In this document: piece after piece, positions 47,153 through 56,535 of the stretch | How positions within the stretch are numbered: the first letter of the stretch is position 1 | Layout of the letters: the number at the start of each line of letters is the position of its first letter | Assembly (NCBI RefSeq): GCF_019049285.1 | Contig: NZ_JAGMUL010000196.1 | Coordinates: forward strand, 1 to 58,755 | Origin: Streptomyces sp. AC550_RSS872 | Lineage (GTDB): Bacteria > Actinomycetota > Actinomycetes > Streptomycetales > Streptomycetaceae | Direction: 5' to 3' | Length of the DNA stretch: 58,755 bases | Notes under the pieces: generated by a model | Database searches by the model: none | Told to the model about the DNA's origin: nothing | What the model saw: the letters and a program-made list of their open reading frames with translations, nothing else | Translations under genes and position numbers: made by a program

Positions 47153-47761
47153 ATGCAAGACCTCGCCGAGGGAGTCGCACATTTCCAGCGGGGCGTCTTC
47201 CCCGCCCAGGCGGCGCACTTTCAGCACCTGGCCACCACGCACCGGCCCAGCACCCTGTTCATCAGCTGCTCCGACGCCCGCGTCATACCGGAGCTGATCA
47301 CACAGAGCGAGCCGGGCGAGCTGTTCGTCATCCGAACGGCCGGAAACCTGGTGCCCGCCTACACCCCGAACGCTGATGGGATCGCGGCGAGCATCGAGTA
47401 CGCCGTCGCCGTCCTGGGCGTGTCCGACATCGTCGTCTGCGGGCATTCCGCCTGTGGCGCGATGACCGCCCTGGCGGACGAGCACGACCTCGCCGCCCTG
47501 CCGGCCGTCGCCCACTGGCTGCGGCACGCGGAGGCCTCCCGGGTCCGCACGGCCTGTGCCGAGCCCGGCGAGGACAAGGTGAGCGTCCTGGTACGGAACA
47601 ACGTGATCGCTCAGCTGGCGAACCTGGCAACGCACCCCAGCGTCGTCCGGGCACTGGCGGCGAAGACCGTCACGCTGCGCGGCTGGGTCTACGACATCCC
47701 CACCGGCGCGGTCGACCAGCTCGACCCGGTCACGGGTTGCTCCGCCGCCCTCGCGGCCTGA
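47153..47761 (+). CDS. cynT: beta-class carbonic anhydrase (CynT)
   Basis: A 202-residue zinc enzyme interconverting CO2 and bicarbonate. The ligands are C39, with D41 and R43 in SCSDAR, and H98 and C101 in CGHSACGAM. All match beta-carbonic anhydrases. In a cyn operon it supplies or conserves the bicarbonate consumed by cyanase. AAGGAG lies six bases before the ATG at 47153. cynS follows about 110 bp downstream on the same strand. Confidence 0.92.
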   Translation: MQDLAEGVAHFQRGVFPAQAAHFQHLATTHRPSTLFISCSDARVIPELITQSEPGELFVIRTAGNLVPAYTPNADGIAASIEYAVAVLGVSDIVVCGHSACGAMTALADEHDLAALPAVAHWLRHAEASRVRTACAEPGEDKVSVLVRNNVIAQLANLATHPSVVRALAAKTVTLRGWVYDIPTGAVDQLDPVTGCSAALAA

Positions 47762-47872
47762 GCTGCCCTGGCTCTTTCGTCCAGGCCGCCGTCCGGCGGC
47801 CTGATCCCCTGACCGTATGACTCCGCTGAGCTCGCTGTAGGGCGGGCCGGCATGTTGGAAAGGAACACCCTC

Positions 47873-48343
47873 ATGGTGCACGCTCAGTTCGACCCTGCCG
47901 CCCGGCAGGCCCTGGCCGCTGTGGTTGTCGAGGCCAAGACGCGCAAGGACCTGACCTGGCAGCAGCTCGCCGACGCCAGCGGCCTGTCGGTCGCCTTCAC
48001 CACCGCCGCGCTTCTGGGTCAGCATCCCCTGCCGGAGGCCGCCGCCAGGGCGGTCGCCGAACTGCTGGAACTGGACGATGAGGCGGCCGTACTGCTTCAG
48101 GCCATCCCGACCCGGGGATCCATTCCCGGCGGCGTCCCGACCGACCCGACGATCTATCGCTTCTACGAGATCGTCCAGATCTACGGCACCACGCTCAAGG
48201 CCCTGGTCCACGAGCAGTTCGGCGACGGCATCATCAGCGCGATCAACTTCAAGCTCGACGTCAAGAAGGTCGCCGACCCCGAGGGCGGCGAGCGCGCGGT
48301 GATCACCCTGGACGGCAAGTACCTGCCCACCAAGCCCTTCTGA
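47873..48343 (+). CDS. cynS: cyanate hydratase (cyanase)
   Basis: A 156-residue enzyme that converts cyanate plus bicarbonate to carbamate, which breaks down to ammonia and CO2. The N-terminal helical domain is followed by the conserved cyanase domain. With the start at ATG 47873 the catalytic triad falls at R96, E99 (YRFYEIVQIYG) and S122 (DGIISAINF), exactly the E. coli numbering; this supports that start over ATG 47852. AAGGA precedes it. Together with cynT and the divergent LysR gene this is a complete cyn locus. Confidence 0.95.
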   Translation: MVHAQFDPAARQALAAVVVEAKTRKDLTWQQLADASGLSVAFTTAALLGQHPLPEAAARAVAELLELDDEAAVLLQAIPTRGSIPGGVPTDPTIYRFYEIVQIYGTTLKALVHEQFGDGIISAINFKLDVKKVADPEGGERAVITLDGKYLPTKPF

Positions 48344-48356
48344 CCCAGCCGTCCGC

Positions 48357-48398
48357 CGTGCCGGCGACCGCTGCCGATAAGGCGCCTGGGCCGGCACG
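48357..48398. terminator. hairpin between convergent cynS and ThDP-enzyme genes
   Basis: CGTGCCGGC (48357-48365) and GCCGGCACG (48390-48398) form a 9-bp perfect stem just after the cynS stop and before the stop of the opposite gene. Confidence 0.55.
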
Positions 48399-48534
48399 CC
48401 GATTCGCTTCGGGCGACCAGGGCCACCATTACAGGGCTCCCCCGCCGCTTCCCGCGCCCCCAGCACGACATGGGGTCGCGGTGAGGCGGCGGGGCCTTGC
48501 GCTCACTTGGGCCACGGGATCAGTCAGAACGACG

Positions 48535-50210
48535 TCAGAGTGCGGCGTCCAGTTGGCCGAGGCGGGCGGTGAGCCTGAGGTTCTCGCTGTAGTCGACGGG
48601 GCAGGCGATGACGGAGACTCCGGGGTCGTCCAGTGCTGTTCGCAGCGTGGGCAGCAGTTCCTCCGCGTCGGCAATCCGATATCCCGTGGCTCCGAAGCTC
48701 TCCGCGTAGCGGACGATGTCGGGATTGCCGAAGGCGGTGGCGTCGTGTTCGCCGAGCGTCAGGTCCATCTTCCACTCGATGAGCCCGTAGCCGTTGTCCT
48801 CCCAGATCAGCACGGTAAGCGGGATGGCTTCGCGGACGGCAGTTTCGATCTCCTGGGAATGCATGAGGAACGAACCGTCGCCGACCGCGGCCAGCACCTT
48901 GACGTCCGGTTCGGCCAGAGCCACGGCGAGCGCTCCGGGCAGTGCGAAGCCCATGGCGGACAGGCCGTTGGAGATCAGGCAAGTGTTGGGCGCGTATGTG
49001 GGGTACAGCCGCGCCATCCACATCTTCAGGGCGCCGGTGTCGACGAGTACGACATCGTCGCGACCCAGAGCAGCGCGCGTGTCGGCAACGATGCGCTGCG
49101 GTGCGAGCGGGTACCGGCCGTCGGCACGTCCGCGATCCAGCTCGGCTTGCACCATTTCGCGGCACCTGGCCGGGGCCGGCCCGCGGAAGCGGTCGGAGAC
49201 GGCGGCCGACAGCGCGTCCAGGGACTGCGAGATGTCGCCGATGATGCCAAGGTCGATCGAGTAGTGCGCGTCGACCTCAGCGGGGAAGCGGTGCACGTGG
49301 ATGATTTTCTTGTCGCGTTGGGGGTTGATCCGGGCGGGGTCGAACTCCTGCAGTTCATAGCCGACGGCGATGATCAGGTCGGCCGCGTCGAAACCGAAGT
49401 TGGTGTAGTCGCGGCGCATGAAGCCGATCGAGCCCATGGAGTTGATGAGGTCGTCGGCAATGACTCCCTTGCCATGGAAGGTGGTTGCCACCGGCAGTCC
49501 GAGGGAGCCGGCGAAAGCGGTGAGCGATGTGGCCGCGGCGTTGCGGGCGGCGCCGTGGCCGGCCAGCACGATGGGGTGGCGAGCGTTGCGCAGGAGTGCT
49601 GCGGCGCGGGCGATCTGCCCCGGCGACGGCGCCTCCGCGCGCACCACGTAGCGAGGCAGAGGTTGCAGCTCGACGGCGGCGGGCGCGGCGTCGACGTCCT
49701 CGGGTACCGCCAGGTACACCGCGCCAGGCCGCTCGGTTTCGGCGGTCTTGAACGCGCGGCGCAGCATTTCGGGGATCGCCCCGGCGCTGGGGACGCTGGC
49801 CGACCACTTGGTGATCGGAGCGAACATGTTGACCAGGTCAACGAACTGGTGGGTTTCCTTGTAGTTGCGGTTGTGGCCGACCTGCGCTGACAGGGCAACC
49901 AAGGGGGTGCTGTTAGTCATGGCGTCGGCGACACCGAGCTGAAGGTTGATGGCTCCCGGGCCGAGCGTGGCCGAGACGACCCCGGCCGTACCGGTGACCC
50001 GGCCGTACATCTCGGCCATGAACGAGGCGGCCTGTTCGTGGCGCGTCAGGATGTATCGGATGCCGGAGCGCGCCAGGGCTAAGGTCAGTGAAGGTTCTCC
50101 TCGCCGGGAAGACCGAAGACGACGCGGACACCTTCGTTCTCCAGGCAGCGGACCAGCAGTTTCGCTGCGCTGTGCCGATCTCGGTCCGAGAATTCGCTGG
50201 GCCCGGTCAT
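48535..50210 (-). pseudogene. ThDP-dependent enzyme, acetolactate-synthase-like, one frameshift
   Basis: Uses thiamine diphosphate to decarboxylate 2-oxo acids and condense or release the product. The N-terminus from ATG 50210 (AAKLLVRCLENEGVRVVFGL, PGEENL) is in one frame. The rest, starting ALARSGIRYILTRHEQAASF (catalytic Glu), is in another. One missing base near 50090 separates them. The C-terminal ThDP motif is intact (AAVGDGSFLMHSQEIE to WEDNGYGLI). The total length of about 558 residues is normal. A sequencing slip would restore a functional gene. It is convergent with cynS; the exact substrate is not determined. Confidence 0.82.
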
Positions 50211-50367
50211 GGCACGCCTTCCTTGCCGGGGTCCACATCCAAGCTACGCCTCCCTCCGGGGCCGGACCCACCGCAGTCGCCTGGGGGACCGCGTCGGCTG
50301 GCCGGGGGCACTCCAAGTCCGTCACACCGTGATCACCGGCGCCTAGAGCATGGCGCGCGAGGTGGCC

Positions 50368-50610
50368 GATGCGAGGCCGGCGCTGCCTGCGCTCTGGTGG
50401 CTGTGGACCACCATGCTCGTCAAACCGACTCGGCGGCTTCGTAGCGGTCCTCCTGTCGCTCTATCTGACGCTGGAACGGGGCTGTTCGGCATCTTTCGCC
50501 GGTTTCGTCACAACGGTCTGCGGCGTCGGCGGCGCCGTGGCGCGGTCGTCGGTGGCGTGCTCGCGGACCGCCTGGGCAGGCGGGGTGTCCCTGTTCGCCT
50601 GGCCGATGGG
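50368..50610 (+). pseudogene. MFS transporter remnant (N-terminus)
   Basis: ALPALWWLWTTMLV in one frame, then RLGGFVAVLLSLYLTLERG and FAGFVTTVCGVGGAVAR in another, then GGVLADRLGRRG in a third. This is the first-helix and loop 2-3 pattern of major facilitator exporters. Multiple frameshifts; the rest is missing. Confidence 0.6.
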
Positions 50611-50684
50611 ATCGCCGAACTCGTCGCCGAGGTGGGTACGTTGTGGCACAAGCGGCACCACGCCGGGCTTCCCGTCGCCGCCGT

Positions 50685-50960
50685 ACGGATCTGAAATGGG
50701 AGTTCATCGAGCGCTGCCTGCCGATCGGCAGGTTCGCCCCCGTACCTCAAGCGGTCACCGCGGCGGTTCGAGGGGTTGGTCCGGCGGTGGGGCGGCAGGC
50801 GGGAGATGCCGGGCGAGTTCGGTGCCTGGCCGACCGTCCACAACCGATTCCGGCAATGGAGAGACGCCGACGTCCTAGAAGCCAGATGGAGGGGCTGATC
50901 GCTGAAGCGAAGCGGGGTGAGGTGGGCTTATCCCTGGTCACTGGTGCGACGAGGACGGGA
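50685..50960 (+). pseudogene. IS5-family transposase N-terminal remnant
   Basis: Fragments in three frames spell the DUF4096 domain: DLKWEFIERCLPIGRF, then GEFGAWPTVHNRFRQWRDA, then QMEGLIAEAKRGEVGLSLV. No catalytic domain follows. Confidence 0.65.
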
Positions 50961-51126
50961 AACCGCCCAGGAGGGCCAGCTTCGGTGCGCCAAGCTCACC
51001 GGTTTCCCGGTAGGACACCGGGTATCCAGTTACGTCGATGGTGCGAAAGCTGAGGGGCATGGCCATTCACTCATTGCTGTGCCCTGCTCAGGCGCCGCCA
51101 TGGACATCTTGGGACGTGCGGTGGTT

Positions 51127-51594
51127 TCAGGCGAGGGGGAGGTCGTGCCCGGGGCCGCGCTCGCTGTCGGGTCGGGGGCCGAAGTAGCGGCGGTCTTCCT
51201 CGTTGATGGGCAGGTCGTTGATGCTGGCCTCGCGGCGGCGCATCAGACCGTTGTCGGCGAACTCCCACAGTTCGTTGCCGTAGGAACGGAACCACTGGCC
51301 TTCGGCGTTGTGCCATTCGTACTGGAAGCGGACGGCCATCCGGTTGCCACGGAAGCCCCACAGGCTCTTGCGCAGGACGTAGTCGAGTTCGTGTTCCCAC
51401 TTGGCGGTGAGGAACTCGGTGATCTCTTCGCGGCCGGTGACGAGGGCATCGCGGCTACGCCAGGCGGAGTCCTCGGTGCAGGCGAGGGCGACCTGACGCG
51501 GGTCGCGGGTGTTCCAGGCGTCTTCGGCGGCTTGGACCTGGGCGAGGGCGCTGTCGATGTCGAACGGAGGGAAGAGCGGGCGGCTGTCGGTCAT
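51127..51594 (-). CDS. DUF1348 / NTF2-like protein, paralogue 1
   Basis: A 155-residue SnoaL/NTF2-fold protein of the DUF1348 family. It has the conserved LAQVQAAEDAWNTRDPRQVA, RGNRMAVRFQYEWHN, GNELWEFADNGLM and RREASINDLPI blocks. Function unknown; small NTF2-like proteins often bind or isomerise small hydrophobic compounds. The start is ATG 51594. It follows the PNPOx-like gene by 14 bp, so the two are co-transcribed. A close paralogue is at 53646. Confidence 0.87.
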   Translation of the reverse strand: MTDSRPLFPPFDIDSALAQVQAAEDAWNTRDPRQVALACTEDSAWRSRDALVTGREEITEFLTAKWEHELDYVLRKSLWGFRGNRMAVRFQYEWHNAEGQWFRSYGNELWEFADNGLMRRREASINDLPINEEDRRYFGPRPDSERGPGHDLPLA

Positions 51595-51608
51595 GGCGGG
51601 GCGGTCCT

Positions 51609-52556
51609 TCATTGTGCGGTGGGCTGGTCGGTCAGCGGCGGGTTGTCGGGGGCTGCGGTAACTGTGTCGGCCTGGAGCGGCAGCAGGCGGCCGGCCACGA
51701 GATGGCGGGGGGTGAAGTGGACGCGGCGGCCGGTGCGGTCGTCGTCGCCGGGGATGCCCGTGCGGGTCCATTCCAGGGCGGCCCGACCGGACAGGTGCAG
51801 GGTGCGGCCGGTGGTGAAGTCGCAGAAGAGCAGGGCGGCGGTGGGGTCGGCCTGAAGATTACCGAGGGTGTTGAACATGTTGTTGCCCCAATAGTCGGGC
51901 CACCACAGTCGTCCGTCCTCGACGCGGACGAATCCGGGAGGACCGCCGCGGTGTGAGGCGTCGTTGCCGCGGGCGGGGTGGGTGGTGCCGATCAGGAAGG
52001 TGTCGGACCGGCGGATCAGGCCGATGTCGCTGGCGGCGAGGGTGTCGGCGCTCCGGACCGGCTCCCCGCGAGGGATACCCGCGGGCGTGGCGTGGAGTTG
52101 CCGGCTCTGGATGTACTGGGGGCAGTTGCCGTATGCCTGCTCCACGTCGATGCGCAGGCCGTCGCTCCCGGTGGCTGAGAGGGTGCCGTTGATCCGCAGG
52201 CGTCTGCGGGTGGCGAACTCGACCACGATCAGCCCGACCTGCTGGGCCGCCGGTAGGTGATGCAGTGGGTCGCCTTCGGCGGGCAGTGCCCGCACGGCGA
52301 GAGCTGCCGACGAGGCGACGTGGAGGAACCCGGGCGGGCCGGTGAGCGGGGAGACCCACAGCGTGCCGTCCATGGCGCGGGCGGTGATCGCGGCGAAGGT
52401 CCGCTCGGCCAGGAATCGGGCCACGCCGCCGCGCAGCTGGGCGGGGGCCAGCATGCCGGAGAGCCGTGCCGCGTCCCTGGTTACCCCTGCCTGACGCTGG
52501 ACGGCCAGCTCGCCCTCGTGGAAGCCCACCGGGGTGCTACGCGCCGGGTCTGTCAT
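51609..52556 (-). CDS. pyridoxamine-5'-phosphate-oxidase-family flavin-binding protein
   Basis: A 315-residue PNPOx-like split-barrel protein. It starts with ERTFAAITARAMDGTLWVSP and has LTGPPGFLHVASSAALA, then RLRINGTLSA, then AYGNCPQYIQSRQL. The C-terminal barrel follows (RGGPPGFVRVEDG, WPDYWGNNMFNTLGNL). The NCPQYIQ block is typical of the group that binds FMN or F420 and reduces or detoxifies small molecules. GAAGGACG precedes ATG 52556. It lies in an operon with the DUF1348 gene downstream and an AhpD-like remnant upstream, suggesting a redox or stress role. Confidence 0.87.
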   Translation of the reverse strand: MTDPARSTPVGFHEGELAVQRQAGVTRDAARLSGMLAPAQLRGGVARFLAERTFAAITARAMDGTLWVSPLTGPPGFLHVASSAALAVRALPAEGDPLHHLPAAQQVGLIVVEFATRRRLRINGTLSATGSDGLRIDVEQAYGNCPQYIQSRQLHATPAGIPRGEPVRSADTLAASDIGLIRRSDTFLIGTTHPARGNDASHRGGPPGFVRVEDGRLWWPDYWGNNMFNTLGNLQADPTAALLFCDFTTGRTLHLSGRAALEWTRTGIPGDDDRTGRRVHFTPRHLVAGRLLPLQADTVTAAPDNPPLTDQPTAQ

Positions 52557-52664
52557 CGTCCTTCCTTCCACGGGCGGTCGGGGATGCCGCCGACCGGCGG
52601 GCGAGGGGGCCGCCGGCCTGGCCCCGGTCGGGGGGTGGGGCCGGGCCGGCGGGGCGGGTGCGGG

Positions 52665-53084
52665 TCAGACCGCGGAGCGCGGCGTGACCACGGGCCAGTC
52701 GTTGTCGACCTTGGCGAGGTTGAAGCGGTTCGTCAGGACGTTCAGGGCCAGGTGGCCGACGACCTCGCCGATCTCGGCGTCCGAGGCACCCGCGTCGCGC
52801 TCGGCCTGCAAGGGCGCCGTCGTCGACACGGCCGTGACCGCGGGCGACGGCGTAGCTGCCGACGGCGGCGAACAGCAGGGTGTGGGGCGGGCGCCGATGA
52901 AGTTGGCGAAGACGGTGGTGACCGACAGGGCCACGGCGGCCATTGCCCAGGCCGGGTGGAACCGGCCGGTGGCGGCCGGGACGACCAGGCCGTTGAAGGT
53001 GATGGCCTGCGGCGGGTGCGGGGCGGGCCGAACAAGATGCCGCCACCGTTGCGGTGTCTCCGGGCCTGCCTGGGTGGCGCTCAT
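52665..53084 (-). pseudogene. AhpD/carboxymuconolactone-decarboxylase-like gene, chimeric or decayed
   Basis: The C-terminal 50 residues (LQAERDAGASDAEIGEVVGH, LALNVLTNRFNLAKVDND) are typical of AhpD-like peroxidases. The upstream stretch is in part in another frame (YAVARGHGRVDDGAL), and further up it becomes a membrane segment (HPAWAMAAVALSVTTVFANF) that does not belong to this family. The catalytic CxxC motif is not found. I read a deletion joining a membrane-protein remnant to the end of an AhpD gene. Confidence 0.6.
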
Positions 53085-53645
53085 CAGGCCGGGATATCGG
53101 CCTGCGTGCGAGCGGCCCGCAGCAGTATGAGTGCAAAAAAGGGAGGCGGAAGTCGATGGCGCTCATGACGCCGTCGCCGTTCGAGCCTCACGGCGAGTAC
53201 TGAGTCCGCGCCGGCCTCCGAAGCGCCGCACAGGGCAGGCTAGTCGCAGCAGCGCGGCAGATGCTCCTGGCGCTGCACGCAGACAGCAGCTCTCGCCGCT
53301 CGAGGGTCGGTTACTTGGGCCCCGGAGGTTGATCGTGGGTTCGGTTCCCGCTGCCTGCTCGTGCAGCCCTGCAACAACGCGCTCAGTGGCCGCGCGGTTC
53401 AGGCGCTTCGACCGACTGGCCCGCCCGGGCCGTCGTGCCTCGACGGCCCGCTGTTGGCCGAGGCCACAGGCTTCGCCGCGAGAGCCAGAGAGCGGGCCTG
53501 AAGGGACGGGGACGGTCTCGCCCCACTCCCTCAGGCCTGTCCCCTGTCGGGCGCACGCACCACGCCGCGTCCGCTCTCCGATCGACAGCCACCCGGCAGG
53601 CTCTCAACCGGGTGGCCGGCCTGGGACCTGTCGCAGCGGCGAGGG
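53085..53645. other. 561-bp interval, no gene recognised
   Basis: No coding region, hairpin or RNA that I can support. It separates the PNPOx/DUF1348 pair from the second DUF1348 gene. Confidence 0.4.
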
Positions 53646-54119
53646 TCACAGGCCCAGGTCGCTCAGGCCGGGGTGGTCGTCGGGGCGGCGCCCGAGGGGC
53701 CAGTGGAACTTGCGCTCCGATTCCTTGATGGGAAGTTCGTTGATGCAGGCGTAGCGGTGGTGCATCAGGCCGTTGTCGTCGAACTCCCAGTTCTCGTTGC
53801 CGTAGGCGCGGAACCAGTTGCCCGAATCGTCGTGGTACTCGTAGGCGAAGCGCACGCCGATGCGGTTGCCGTCGAAGGCCCACAGTTCCTTGATGAGCCG
53901 GTAGTCCAGCTCCCGGTTCCACTTGCGGGTGAGGAAGGCGACGATCTCGTCGTAGCCGGTGGCGAACTCCGCGCGGTTGCGCCAGTAGGAGTCCACCGTG
54001 TAGGCGAGGGCGACCTTTTCCGGGTTGCGGGAGTTCCAGCCGTCTTCCGCCAGGCGGACTTTCTGGATGGCGGTCTCCCGGGTGAACGGCGGGAACGGGG
54101 GGCGCGGGTCGTGACTCAT
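53646..54119 (-). CDS. DUF1348 / NTF2-like protein, paralogue 2
   Basis: 157 residues, with the same blocks as the gene at 51127: AIQKVRLAEDGWNSRNPEKV, then GNRIGVRFAYEYHDDSGNWF, then GNENWEFDDNGLMHHRYACI, then ELPIKESERKFHWPLG. The start is ATG 54119. The promoter upstream contains two GAAC-N4-GTTC palindromes, one inside a plausible promoter (TTGCGC, 17-bp spacer, TATCGT). A similar site precedes tetR, so this gene is the best candidate target of that repressor. Confidence 0.88.
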   Translation of the reverse strand: MSHDPRPPFPPFTRETAIQKVRLAEDGWNSRNPEKVALAYTVDSYWRNRAEFATGYDEIVAFLTRKWNRELDYRLIKELWAFDGNRIGVRFAYEYHDDSGNWFRAYGNENWEFDDNGLMHHRYACINELPIKESERKFHWPLGRRPDDHPGLSDLGL

Positions 54120-54206
54120 GTCGCTTCCTTCGGTTGTACTCGGGCCCACGCAAGGAGGTGGGCGCCCTCGACGGCAACCGCATCGCGGCAGTCGACCGAC
54201 CAGGCA

Positions 54207-54255
54207 GAGAACGAGCGTTCTCCGTGCCCTCCACGATAGTAGAACGTTGGTTCTC
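54207..54255. promoter_or_regulatory. two TetR-type operators upstream of DUF1348 paralogue 2
   Basis: GAGAACGAGCGTTCTC (54207-54222) is a perfect palindrome around AG. TAGAACGTTGGTTCTC (54240-54255) has the same GAAC-N4-GTTC core and lies between TTGCGC and TATCGT on the minus strand. Both match the site before tetR at 56162. Confidence 0.7.
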
Positions 54256-54394
54256 GCGCAAGCTGCTGAATTCGATTGCGTGATTCCGATCCGCACGATG
54301 TCCAGCCCAGTTCTCGTCCTGGGCCTGCACTGAACAGGCCCGGGCCTCGGCCCTGGTTGCCTGGACGGGCACGATCGGCGACTGCTACGAGGGG

Positions 54395-55520
54395 TCCCAT
54401 ACCGGCTCCTCAGAGTTGAGCGGTGCGGAGGTGTCCGCGGGCCCGGCGAGCGGTGACGCAGCGTGTCCGTAGCCGTTGGTCGGCATTGCGAAAGCCGAAC
54501 GCCGCGCGGGCACACGCTTGATCACACGGTTGATGCCTTCGCCCCTGGCGTTTGCTGTCCGGTGTCGACGAATGCGGCGGTCTCGGGCCATCAGCGGTCG
54601 ACGGTGACGGCGAGCGGCCGCAACTCGGGGACGGAATCCGCGCACCATGTGAGGAACTTCCAGCGGGGTTGGCCGACTTGGTTCCGGTCGGCGCCAGTTC
54701 TGGCCAGAGCGAGGAGGCTGCGCAGGTTCTCCTTGGCGATCCACGTCCTCAGCAGGGTCTACCCGATTGCCCCTCGCGGAGCGCGTTCCACATCGTCGCG
54801 AACTGCTCGTCGGTGAGGTCCTCACGGCTGCGCAGCAGGCGCCGGCGGGCCGACCACTCCCCATCGGTGGCTCGTCCGCGTCGGCCGCGGACCTCGGCAG
54901 TGGTGCGGCGCCGGGCCGCCGAGAGCATCTTGTTCGCCAGCTGCACCACGTGGAAGCGGTCGATCACGACCCTGGTGTGCGGCAGGCCGGTGCGGATCGC
55001 GGCGCGGTAGGTGGCGGACACGTCGATGGCGACGTGTGTGATGCTCTTTCTCCAGGTCAGCGGGGCGGTGGCGAGCCAGGCCAGCACGTCGGCGACGCTG
55101 CGGTCCTCGACCTGGCCCAGCAGCCCACCCGCCCCGAGGGCGTCGATGAAGCCGGTGTGCCACCGATCGCGTGCCCCGCCCGTCTGCCGGTGTCAGGGTC
55201 TTGTTCCCAGCGCGGCTTGCCCCGGCGGGTCTCACCGATGCCCAGCACGTCGACCTCGGGCAAAGGTGCGTCGACGACCTCACGGGCCGGGTCGCGGAAG
55301 GCATGCGTCCGGTCGGCCAGGACAGGCGCAGATCCCGGGCGGCCTGGACGACGGTGGAACCCTGCGTCGCGTATCCGGCGTTCGGCCGCGACCCGCAGTC
55401 GCATGGTCATCCGCGCGCCGGCCGGTAGCTGCGGGTCCTGCTCGGTGGACGACCGGCGCGGGCAGGACCAGAAGCCCCTACCGAGGACCAGCCTCACGTG
55501 CGCCCTGCTCACTGGGTGGC
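54395..55520 (-). pseudogene. ISL3-family transposase, multiple frameshifts
   Basis: Recognisable pieces in order are QLPAGARMTMRLRVAAERRI, EVVDAPLPEVDVLGIGETRR, DRSVADVLAWLATAPLTWRK, THVAIDVSATYRAAIRTGLP, then VVIDRFHVVQLANKMLSAAR, and finally EGINRVIKRV near the end. The DDE residues are largely present, but the reading frame breaks at about 55180, 55130 and 54760. The N-terminal zinc finger is missing. It lies between tetR and the DUF1348 gene. Confidence 0.8.
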
Positions 55521-55568
55521 ACCCCGGAGGGAACGGAAGCGGGGCTGTGAGTGAAGGCGACGGCGTGC

Positions 55569-56153
55569 TCAGGCAGCGGTGACCACGTCTGCGTGAGCGG
55601 CCCGCAGCAGGGTGCGGGCGGCGTCCTTGGCGTGACGGGCGGGCTCTGGAGACCCGGAGATGGCCGCTGTGGTCATCGCGCCCTCGGCGAGGAGGACGAG
55701 CTGGTCGGTCAGCCACGCGGGCGCGTCCGCGGCGGCCACGAGATCGGCAAGATATCGCCGGAAGGCATCCTTGTGGGCCTTCGCGATGTCGGCCACGGTC
55801 TGGGACGTCCCCCCCAGCTCCCCGAAGGAGTTGATGAAGCCGCAGCCGCGGAACCCCTGCTCGCTGAACCAGAGGAACAGCCAGTCGAAGACCGCCAGAA
55901 TCCGCTGCTCGGGTGAGTCGTAGGTATCCACGTGCTGGGCAAGATCGCGGAGCCACCTCGCGTCCCGCCGCCTCAGGTACGCCTCGACGAGGGTGTCCTT
56001 GGAAGTGAAGGTCTGGTACAGGCGCTTGAGGGGCACGCCGGAGGCGGTGCGGATCGCATCCATTCCCACCGACTGAATGCCTCGGCCGTAGAACAGCTCC
56101 TCAGCAGCGTCAAGGATCCGCTGCTCAGTCGTCTCGGGTTCCACTTCGCTCAC
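55569..56153 (-). CDS. TetR-family regulator
   Basis: A 194-residue repressor. The helix-turn-helix is RILDAAEELFYGRGIQSVGM followed by DAIRTASGVPLKRLYQTFTS. The ligand domain has FDWLFLWFSEQGFRGCGFIN and a TetR_C-like tail. It starts at GTG 56153, nine bases from a GAAAACGGTCGTTCTC palindrome, implying autoregulation and a short or leaderless transcript. The same motif occurs twice before the DUF1348 gene at 53646. The ligand is unknown. Confidence 0.9.
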   Translation of the reverse strand: MSEVEPETTEQRILDAAEELFYGRGIQSVGMDAIRTASGVPLKRLYQTFTSKDTLVEAYLRRRDARWLRDLAQHVDTYDSPEQRILAVFDWLFLWFSEQGFRGCGFINSFGELGGTSQTVADIAKAHKDAFRRYLADLVAAADAPAWLTDQLVLLAEGAMTTAAISGSPEPARHAKDAARTLLRAAHADVVTAA

Positions 56154-56161
56154 CCATTCTC

Positions 56162-56177
56162 GAAAACGGTCGTTCTC
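56162..56177. promoter_or_regulatory. TetR-type operator upstream of tetR
   Basis: GAAAACGGTCGTTCTC differs by one arm base from a perfect palindrome and shares GARAAC-N4-GTTCTC with the two sites at 54207-54255. Confidence 0.65.
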
Positions 56178-56299
56178 CTACGGTACAGCCACCAGGTCAC
56201 ACGGCATATTCCCGGGCGCGGGCCGGCCGGTCGCCGTATGCGCCTGCCCGGATCGGGGCCGGGCGTGTTGCCCGCTGCCCACTCAAGCGAGCGCAAGGT

Positions 56300-56482
56300 C
56301 TTGAAGATGCTGCTCTGGTAGCCGCCGTCGGCCCAGACCTTGACCACGCTGGGATGACGCGCCGCCAGGTCGTCGAGCAGATACTTTCCGCCGACGGTGT
56401 CGTGGACGTTCGCGGCGGTCACCAGGACGGCCAGGACCAGGCCGAGGGTGTCGGTGATCAGATGGCGTTTGCGCCCTTTGAT
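56300..56482 (-). pseudogene. IS5-family transposase, 3' half (interrupted by IS110)
   Basis: Reads IKGRKRHLITDTLGLVLAVL, then VTAANVHDTVGGKYLLDDLA and VKVWADGGYQS, the catalytic centre of an IS5 transposase. Joined to the 5' half at 58116 it restores an uninterrupted ...GIDAGKKIKGRKRH... reading. The C-terminus after about 56320 is replaced by unrelated sequence. Confidence 0.85.
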
Positions 56483-56535
56483 CTAATGGGCAGTAGCGGG
56501 AGCCACTGAAGGCACTTCCTCGTTGTCGGCCGCCG

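Noticed and set aside
56150..56422. A separate small ORF at the left of the IS110 element
   Set aside because: It is the interrupted 3' half of the IS5 transposase, shown by the perfect rejoining with the 5' half at 58116.
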